Position numbers and translations under genes: made by a program
DNA from: Microbacterium terrisoli
GTDB taxonomy: Bacteria > Actinomycetota > Actinomycetes > Actinomycetales > Microbacteriaceae
Assembly (NCBI RefSeq): GCF_030866805.1
Contig: NZ_CP133019.1
Span: 2,232,001-2,296,000, forward strand
DNA length: 64,000 nt
Direction of reading: 5' to 3'
Shown here: one piece after another, positions 59,320-64,000 of the stretch
Layout of the letters: the number at the start of each line of letters is the position of its first letter
How positions within the stretch are numbered: the first letter of the stretch is position 1
Notes under the pieces: generated by a model
What the model was told of the DNA's origin: nothing
Database searches by the model: none
Seen by the model: the letters and a program-made list of their open reading frames with translations, nothing else

Positions 59320-60047
59320 CGACCATGATCGGATACCTGCGCGTGAGCACGGAGGACCAGGCCAGCAGCGGTCTGGGACTGCAGGCGCAGCGCGACACCA
59401 TCCGGGCCTACGCGGACCGGCACGGCTGGGACATCGCCTGGTACGCCGACGAGGGCCTGTCCGCGAAGTCCCTGGACCGTCCGCAGCTGCAAGCCGCGCT
59501 CCAGCGACTGCACACCAGCCCGAAGAAGCGTGACGTCGACGGCCTCGTGGTCGCGAAGCTTGACCGCCTGTCCAGGTCCGTGCCGGACTTCGCCGGGGTG
59601 CTGGAGCTCGCTCGCGCGCGCAAGTGGTCACTGGTGGCGATCGACCTGGGTGTGGACACCAGTACCCCGACCGGCGAGCTCGTCGCGAACGTGATGATGT
59701 CGGTGGCGCAGTGGGAACGGCGGATCATCGGCGAGCGCACGTCCGCCGCGATGCAAGCCGCCAAGCGCCGTGGACAGACCTTCGGCGTCGCGTCTGCCTT
59801 GCCCGCCGCCACGGGTGCACGCTTGCTCGCCCTGCGCAAGCAGTACACCCTGGCCGGCACCGCCGACCGACTCAACGCGGAAGGCCTGACCACCGCGACC
59901 GGTCAGGCCTGGTCAGCGAACACCGTCGCCAAGGTGCACAAGCGCCTCACCCGCGCGGCCACAGCGCACACCAGTCACGCCAGTCACGCCCGCGACATGA
60001 ACCACACGAACCACACCGAGGAAGCCAGCGCACCCCGCGCTGCATGA
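59316..60047 (+). CDS. Serine recombinase (resolvase/invertase family)
   Basis: This 243-residue recombinase has catalytic Ser11 in MIGYLRVSTEDQ, the arginine block KLDRLSRSV and the long E-helix segment VAQWERRIIGERTSAAM. A short DNA-binding region follows (LAGTADRLNAEGLTTATGQAWSANTVAKVHKRL). The size fits a small resolvase or invertase. The tail is His/Thr-rich. It could resolve dimers or invert a segment, while the tyrosine integrase handles att recombination. GAGGAGG precedes the start. Confidence 0.9.
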   Translation: MTTMIGYLRVSTEDQASSGLGLQAQRDTIRAYADRHGWDIAWYADEGLSAKSLDRPQLQAALQRLHTSPKKRDVDGLVVAKLDRLSRSVPDFAGVLELARARKWSLVAIDLGVDTSTPTGELVANVMMSVAQWERRIIGERTSAAMQAAKRRGQTFGVASALPAATGARLLALRKQYTLAGTADRLNAEGLTTATGQAWSANTVAKVHKRLTRAATAHTSHASHARDMNHTNHTEEASAPRAA

Positions 60048-60069
60048 CACACAACACAAGGAGCACACC

Positions 60070-60330
60070 ATGTCCACGCAGTACACCCCTGGAGCCGTCG
60101 TCACCGTCGGCACTCTGGAAGTCGGCAACACCATCTTCCTGCGCGAGCGGCGCGGCGTCGGAGTGCCGGTACCGATCACCCCGGCCACCGTCACGGCGCT
60201 GACCCCACTGCCCGACGGTCGCGTACGCGTACACGTGCGCAACGTCAACGGCGCGGCGAGCGTACCCGCCGCCTCTCTGGGCGACCTGCCCGTCAGCCGC
60301 GAGTTCCGCCTGGCCGTCGCCGCGGCGTGA
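60070..60330 (+). CDS. Hypothetical protein, 86 aa
   Basis: This small, beta-rich protein begins MSTQYTPGAVVTVGTLEVGN and contains alternating hydrophobic strands (VRVHVRNVNGAASVPAASLG). No family is recognised; a small SH3-like barrel would fit. AAGGAG lies before the ATG. It shares a TGATG junction with the next gene and follows the recombinase by 22 bp. Confidence 0.55.
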   Translation: MSTQYTPGAVVTVGTLEVGNTIFLRERRGVGVPVPITPATVTALTPLPDGRVRVHVRNVNGAASVPAASLGDLPVSREFRLAVAAA

Positions 60331-60635
60331 TGAGCATGCCGCTGCACCGGCCGATGCCCGCACACAAGACCGAGGGCACCGCCTACAACCTGCACCCCGC
60401 GACTCGGGCCACCGAGGCACAGCGCCTACGCCACGGCGATGTGATCGTGCCCGAGCCGGGGTGTCCGGTCGTGATCACAGCCCTGCGCCGCAAGTACGGC
60501 GGCGTGAACGTCACCGGGCGCTACATCTGGCAGGCCGCCCACGAAACGGCCTGGTCCGTGGGCCGCTACCCGCTCGCCGCGCGCGTCGCAGTGGCCCTGC
60601 CCGGCGAGTACCCGCACACCCACGCCGAGCACTAA
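60330..60635 (+). CDS. Hypothetical protein, 101 aa
   Basis: The product begins MSMPLHRPMPAHKTEGTAYN and contains LRHGDVIVPEPGCPVVITALRRKYGG, a beta-rich pattern similar in style to the preceding gene. It ends with a His-rich EYPHTHAEH. It is not recognised. The ATG overlaps the previous stop by one base. It lies 34 bp before the integrase gene and probably shares its transcript. Confidence 0.55.
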   Translation: MSMPLHRPMPAHKTEGTAYNLHPATRATEAQRLRHGDVIVPEPGCPVVITALRRKYGGVNVTGRYIWQAAHETAWSVGRYPLAARVAVALPGEYPHTHAEH

Positions 60636-60669
60636 TCCGAATATCCGACCACACACCAAGGAGAAGGAC

Positions 60670-61857
60670 ATGGCATCTGCACACATCAAGGTAGACCAAA
60701 CGTCCAAGGGGACCCGGTACACCGTGCGGTGGCGACCGCAGTCGGGCAGCTTCCGCAAGAAAACGTCCTACAACAAGCGCGAGGCCGAGCGGTTCCGCGA
60801 CAGGATCATCCGCGAGCTGGAGGAGGGCAACTCGACCGAGCACCTGGCAGGCCGATCGAAGACGTTTCGACAGGCGGCTGAGCAGATGATCGCGGCGAGC
60901 GCACATCTGAAGCAGAAGACGCTCGACGGCTACGAGATGGCACTCCGCGTGCACGCGTACCCAGCGTTCGGGAACCGCCGCATCTCAGTGTTGAAGGCCT
61001 CCGACATCGACCACTGGATCGCCGACCTGCGTGCGAAGCCGAAGAAGGACGGGACGCGACGCAGCGAGACGAGCGTGCTGGGTACCTACAAGGTGGTGCG
61101 GAAGGTGTTCTCGTACGCCTACGCTCACCGGCTGATCCCGTTCAACCCGTGCATCGCCGTTACCAAGCCCAAGGCAGACACCGCTGAGGCGCGGTTCCTC
61201 ACAGTGCAGGAGATCGACCGACTGGCCCACGAGCTCGCCGCGCAGCCACCGTACGATCTGCTGGTCAGGTTCGCCGCGCTGACCGGCTTGCGGCTCGGAG
61301 AAGTTGCTGCACTGCGCATCCGCGACATCGATCTGCGTAATGCTCTGGTGAAGGTCGAGCTCAGCAAGACCCACACCAGCAAGGGCTACATCACTGCCGC
61401 ACCCAAGACCGCACACGCCCGGCGCGATGTCCCCATTCTGGACGACGACCTGTTCCGCGACATCGGGGTGTACCTGCGCCACCATCCGCACCGCGACAAC
61501 CTGGAGGCGGGGCTGTGGCCCGGAAAGGTGCCCGGTCACAACAGGCTCAGCTACGACCGCGACTTCGACCCGAAGGGCTTCTATCGATACACCTTTAAGC
61601 CTGCCGCCACGCGCGCCGGACTCGATGGGTTGCACTTCCACGAATTGCGCCACACCTTCGCCACGCTCGCGCTGGAGCTTCGAGCGCTCGACATGTTCGA
61701 GCTGTCTCGTGCCATGGGCCACGCCAACCAGGACATCACAGACAGGGTCTATGCGCACGTCCGCCCACGCGACTTCAGCGCTCACCGCGCCGCGTTCTCT
61801 GCGGGGATCAAGGCAGCGCGCTCGCAGCCCACGCCGATCCGAGCGATAGGCGGCTGA
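60670..61857 (+). CDS. int: Tyrosine integrase of the element
   Basis: This 395-residue tyrosine recombinase has an N-terminal arm-binding domain (YTVRWRPQSGSFRKKTSYNKREAE), a core-binding SAM-like domain (about 65-160) and a catalytic domain with R208, K246, H324, R327, H351 and nucleophile Y361 in DRVYAHV. All six positions are intact. It is followed by the right arm-type site, the terminator and the tRNA-Pro target, the usual order for tRNA-specific integrases. It inserts and excises the element at the 43-bp core. GGAGAAGGA precedes the ATG. Confidence 0.95.
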   Translation: MASAHIKVDQTSKGTRYTVRWRPQSGSFRKKTSYNKREAERFRDRIIRELEEGNSTEHLAGRSKTFRQAAEQMIAASAHLKQKTLDGYEMALRVHAYPAFGNRRISVLKASDIDHWIADLRAKPKKDGTRRSETSVLGTYKVVRKVFSYAYAHRLIPFNPCIAVTKPKADTAEARFLTVQEIDRLAHELAAQPPYDLLVRFAALTGLRLGEVAALRIRDIDLRNALVKVELSKTHTSKGYITAAPKTAHARRDVPILDDDLFRDIGVYLRHHPHRDNLEAGLWPGKVPGHNRLSYDRDFDPKGFYRYTFKPAATRAGLDGLHFHELRHTFATLALELRALDMFELSRAMGHANQDITDRVYAHVRPRDFSAHRAAFSAGIKAARSQPTPIRAIGG

Positions 61858-61871
61858 GTCTGTGGATAACC

Positions 61872-61892
61872 GGAGTCCTTTTGGAGTCCTCG
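61872..61892. promoter_or_regulatory. Integrase arm-type site, right
   Basis: This 21-bp double GGAGTCCT unit differs at one position from the left-end site at 48972-48992 and has the same orientation. It lies between int and attR, flanked by GGATAACCG and CGGCTATCC, which are near-complementary. Confidence 0.7.
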
Positions 61893-61910
61893 GCTATCCC
61901 AGACATGCAG

Positions 61911-61944
61911 AAGGCCCGGAGACTCTTGCGAGATTCCGGGCCTT
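61911..61944 (-). terminator. Terminator supplied by the element for tRNA-Pro
   Basis: Arms AAGGCCCGGA and TCCGGGCCTT, with a following T-run when read from the tRNA side, lie directly after the tRNA 3' end. The chromosomal terminator was moved to 48747-48780 by integration, so this one replaces it. Confidence 0.75.
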
Positions 61945-61948
61945 TTCT

Positions 61949-61991
61949 GTCGGGATGACAGGATTTGAACCTGCGACCCCCTGACCCCCAG
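61949..61991. repeat. attR: 3' half of the intact tRNA-Pro
   Basis: These 43 bases are identical to attL at 48785-48827. Identity stops at the first base of the anticodon loop, which fits strand exchange in or near the anticodon stem-loop. The repeat restores a full tRNA after integration. Confidence 0.93.
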
Positions 61992-62023
61992 TCAGGTGCG
62001 CTACCAAGCTGCGCCACATCCCG
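61950..62023 (-). tRNA. tRNA-Pro (anticodon GGG)
   Basis: This 74-nt tRNA has acceptor CGGGATG paired with CATCCCG, D-stem GCGC/GCGC, anticodon stem CCTGA/TCAGG with loop CTGGGGG (anticodon GGG at 61987-61989), and T-arm GCAGG-TTCAAAT-CCTGT. The discriminator is A and CCA is not encoded. It is the insertion target of the element, and its 3' half is contributed by the element. Confidence 0.95.
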
Positions 62024-62250
62024 TTGCTCGCCGAAGCGGACAACTCCACCATCCTAACCCGTCCGGGCAGGCCGCGCGAAACCGGCGATGGATCGGCGGC
62101 GAGCCGCGGCATCCACCCGACAACGATGCGCAAACGTTACCCGGGTTCGACGCGTGCGACCGTAGGCTGACCACGTCGGCGACAATGGCGTCGTCGACCC
62201 TGAGCTCCCGACTCTTGTCGATGTCCGACGTCCCTACTACCGTCTCGTGC

Positions 62251-62841
62251 ATGTCTACGATCACGATCCAACCGGCCACGGCCGATCGCTTCGACGACGT
62301 GCAGCACGCGCTCAGCGGCGGCGGTGACGGCGCCGCCTGCCAGTGCCAATGGTGGATGCTGCGCAACAAGGACTGGCAGAACACCTCCCGCACCGACCGC
62401 GAAGAGATGCTGCGCCACGAGATCGGCGCTCCCGTCTCCCCCGCCCTCATCGCGTACGTCGACGGCGAAGCCGCCGGGTGGGTCCGCGTCGGGCCGCGCA
62501 CCGCGCAGACCAGGCTCGCCTACACGCGCGCGTTCGCGGCATCGCCGCTCGCCTGGGACGATCCGGACGTGTGGGCGGTGACGTGTTTCGTCATCCGGCG
62601 CGAATTCCGTGGGCAAGGGCTCAACCACCGTCTGCTCGAGGCGGCCGTCGCGCATGCCCGGGCGAACGGCGCGCGGGCGATCGAGGCGTATCCGGTCGAT
62701 GTGCCTGTCTCGAAGCGGCACACGAACGATCTGTACATCGGCATCCTGTCGGTGTTCCTGGCCGCGGGATTCGCAGAGGTCGCCAGACCCAAACCCGACC
62801 TCGCGATCGTGCAGCTGCTGCTCGACGAGCAAACGGGCTGA
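62251..62841 (+). CDS. GNAT-family acetyltransferase
   Basis: This 196-residue acetyltransferase has the acetyl-CoA motif VIRREFRGQGLNHRLLEAAVAHA and the end FLAAGFAEVARPKPDLAIVQLLL. A conserved-looking CQCQWWML segment at about residues 30-37 with two cysteines is typical of a GNAT subgroup of unknown substrate. The ATG at 62251 was taken; an in-frame ATG at 62221 is possible. The 227 bp upstream, up to the tRNA, hold nothing else that can be supported. Confidence 0.82.
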   Translation: MSTITIQPATADRFDDVQHALSGGGDGAACQCQWWMLRNKDWQNTSRTDREEMLRHEIGAPVSPALIAYVDGEAAGWVRVGPRTAQTRLAYTRAFAASPLAWDDPDVWAVTCFVIRREFRGQGLNHRLLEAAVAHARANGARAIEAYPVDVPVSKRHTNDLYIGILSVFLAAGFAEVARPKPDLAIVQLLLDEQTG

Positions 62842-62969
62842 GTGGTCCGGGCGCGCGCCTACGATGGAGCACGTGCCGCCGATGTCGTCAATCGCCCGTG
62901 GGGCGGGCTCCGTGCCCTCCCTCGTCGTGCCTGCGGTGGGCGGCGGCGCGGTGCCTGTGGAGCTCGCGC

Positions 62970-63326
62970 ATGGCTGACACGGTTCGGGTGGATGCCTGGC
63001 TCTGGGCGGTGCGGATCTACAAGACGCGATCGGCCGCGACGACTGCTTGCCGAGCAGGACACGTGCGGGTCAACGGCGAACGGGTCAAGGCCGCTCAGGC
63101 CGTGCGGCCCGGAGATGAGCTGCGCGTGCGGATCGCCGGGTTCGACCGCATCCTCGTGGTGCGCCAGACGATCGCCAAGCGCGTGGGCGCGGCCGTGGCG
63201 GCGACCGCCCTCGAAGACCGCACCCCGGCGCGCGACCCGGCACCGGTGATCGCACAGCGCGACCGCGGGGCGGGTCGGCCCACCAAGCGTGAGCGCCGCG
63301 ACATCGACCGGCTGCGCGGGCGCTGA
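62970..63326 (+). CDS. S4-domain RNA-binding protein (Hsp15-like)
   Basis: This 118-residue protein has an S4 fold: VRVDAWLWAVRIYKTRSAATTACRAGHVRVNGERVKAAQAVRPGDELRV in sequence blocks, followed by a basic tail (RGAGRPTKRERRDIDRLRGR). Hsp15-like proteins bind stalled 50S subunits carrying nascent-chain tRNA. In actinobacteria the role is not proven. The start follows GGAGCTCGCGC. Confidence 0.87.
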   Translation: MADTVRVDAWLWAVRIYKTRSAATTACRAGHVRVNGERVKAAQAVRPGDELRVRIAGFDRILVVRQTIAKRVGAAVAATALEDRTPARDPAPVIAQRDRGAGRPTKRERRDIDRLRGR

Positions 63327-63353
63327 CCGTTGCGCGGGCACCATCACGCCCGC

Positions 63354-63391
63354 TCTCACCAAGAATCCCTGGTCTCACCAAGAATCCCTGG
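63354..63391. repeat. 19-bp tandem duplication with CCAAGAATCCC
   Basis: The unit TCTCACCAAGAATCCCTGG occurs twice in direct tandem (63354-63372, 63373-63391) in the gap between convergent genes. The inner CCAAGAATCCC also occurs twice in the element's inverted-repeat cluster (56922, 56947). Confidence 0.8.
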
Positions 63392-63412
63392 TTCGACGCC
63401 GGCGCCCTGCGG

Positions 63413-64000
63413 CTACGGCGCGGCCGGCAGCAGGTCGAGCAGCCAGCGCGTGCCGTGCACCTCGGCGCCGAGCGCGCGTGACCGATCGGTCAGCTCGCGG
63501 TCGCTGGTCACGACGCTGACCTGGCGCCCCGACTCCACGAGGCGCCGCGCCTCGTCGACGATGGCGTCGTCGCCGGATGCGGCTGCCCGCACGATCCGCA
63601 CGCCGTCGGCTGCGGCATCCACCGCCTTCGCCTGGCCCTCGACGACCACCGAGAATTCCGGGAACCAGGTCTGCTCTGCAAGATCGAGGGCTGAGGCGTC
63701 CACACCGGCCACGGCCAGGCTCGACACGCGCTCGATGAGGCGTGCGGCGGCTCCGGCACGGTCGCGCCACCACCCGTCGGGCACCGAGCCGATGACGTTG
63801 GCCGCATCCACGACGACCGCCGGACGCACCTCGAGCAGCGCGCGCAGCCGCGGCCACGCGTCGGCGAAGCCGGGGTGCAGCGGTCGGCCCGTGATCTCAT
63901 CGAGCGCAACCCACTCCAGCGCCCGGCTCTCGGGGTCGCTGATCACCGGCTCGAACGGCTCCACGACGTCGCCCACGAGCGTCGTGTAGGTCCACACGTC
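63413..64000 (-). CDS. NUDIX-NYN-like fusion protein, N-terminus outside the window
   Basis: The visible 195 residues contain the C-terminal part of a NUDIX hydrolase (YTTLVGDVVEPFEP, LEWVALDEITGRPLHPGFADAWPRL). A second domain starts at VVVDAANVIGSVPDGWW, with DDAIVDEARRL and VVTSDRELTDRSRALGAEV, which resembles a NYN/PIN-type nuclease. The frame stays open to the window edge, so the NUDIX box itself is not visible. The second domain could act on RNA. The fusion is seen directly; the nuclease activity is inferred. Confidence 0.8.
   Translation of the reverse strand, partial: DVWTYTTLVGDVVEPFEPVISDPESRALEWVALDEITGRPLHPGFADAWPRLRALLEVRPAVVVDAANVIGSVPDGWWRDRAGAAARLIERVSSLAVAGVDASALDLAEQTWFPEFSVVVEGQAKAVDAAADGVRIVRAAASGDDAIVDEARRLVESGRQVSVVTSDRELTDRSRALGAEVHGTRWLLDLLPAAP

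Larger units (their letters stand above)
48785..61991. mobile_element. Integrated element in tRNA-Pro, with restriction-modification cargo
   Basis: It is bounded by an identical 43-bp direct repeat (48785-48827 and 61949-61991). The right copy belongs to an intact tRNA-Pro gene, and the tyrosine integrase gene ends 92 bp from it. Modules from left to right: restriction-modification operon; three small genes; excisionase-like HTH; primase-helicase; HGG-motif protein; LexA box; small genes; serine recombinase; integrase. One unit from repeat end to repeat end is 13,154 bp. No virion structural or large terminase genes are seen. Confidence 0.93.

Noticed and set aside
1..64000. CRISPR arrays
   Set aside because: No series of regularly spaced identical repeats with unique spacers was seen. 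All tandem repeats found are contiguous and short.

Overview
The window is high-GC actinobacterial DNA. It looks like a member of the Microbacteriaceae, probably Microbacterium or a close relative. The grounds are the dense high-GC coding, frequent GTG starts, many 4-bp ATGA/GTGA overlaps, leaderless promoters, a 13E12-type DUF222-HNH gene, F420-type and LLM flavoenzymes, and a LexA box of the actinobacterial TCGAAC-N4-GTTCGA type. The genus is inferred from style and gene content, not from a marker gene.

Layout. 1-3780: a minus-strand type IV pilus module (major pilin, three minor or pilin-like proteins, prepilin peptidase running off the left edge). 4054-9351: VanZ-like, YihY-like and DUF385 proteins, a LigM-like folate-dependent demethylase, and a divergent SDR/TetR pair with two visible operators. 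9356-18258: a catabolic cluster with a CaiB-type CoA-transferase, HyuA/HyuB and an amidase-like cysteine hydrolase in one operon, opposite an HMG-CoA-lyase-like gene, a GntR/FCD regulator and a serine hydrolase. 18381-33194: general chromosomal genes (an SOS-like promoter in front of a 13E12 HNH gene, AKR, acyl-CoA ligase, OsmC plus hemerythrin, MFS exporters, leaderless ArsR plus SRPBCC pair, AlkD-like repair protein, lipoate ligase, LLM enzyme). 33296-43571: a uronate or plant-polysaccharide locus with a FadR-type regulator, enolase-superfamily dehydratase, sugar ABC transporter, KduD-like SDR, zinc dehydrogenase and a large secreted beta-helix protein. A shared motif close to TCACACGTATGA lies in front of each transcription unit. 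43619-48674: an XRE-cupin regulator opposite a methyltransferase/thioredoxin-reductase-like fusion with a His-rich head, then EthD, PadR and a DHA2 exporter.

48785-61991 is an integrated mobile element of about 13.2 kb in the 3' half of tRNA-Pro(GGG). A 43-bp identical direct repeat marks both ends, near-identical 21-bp arm-type sites lie inside each end, and a tyrosine integrase abuts the intact tRNA. Its left part carries a four-gene operon: BglII-like restriction enzyme, MT-A70 adenine methyltransferase, HAD phosphatase-like protein and a three-TM membrane protein. The middle carries small unknown genes, an excisionase-like HTH and a primase-TOPRIM-helicase fusion with an inverted-repeat cluster in its 3' end. 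The right arm begins with a consensus LexA box and carries small unknown genes, a serine recombinase and the integrase. No capsid, portal or large terminase gene is seen, so it resembles a replicating integrative element or phage-satellite-like island.

62251-64000 returns to chromosome: a GNAT, an S4-domain protein and a NUDIX-NYN-like fusion cut by the right edge. The best candidate for an undescribed system is the restriction-modification operon with its HAD and membrane partners. The SOS-controlled right arm of the element and the methyltransferase-oxidoreductase fusion are the next most interesting.
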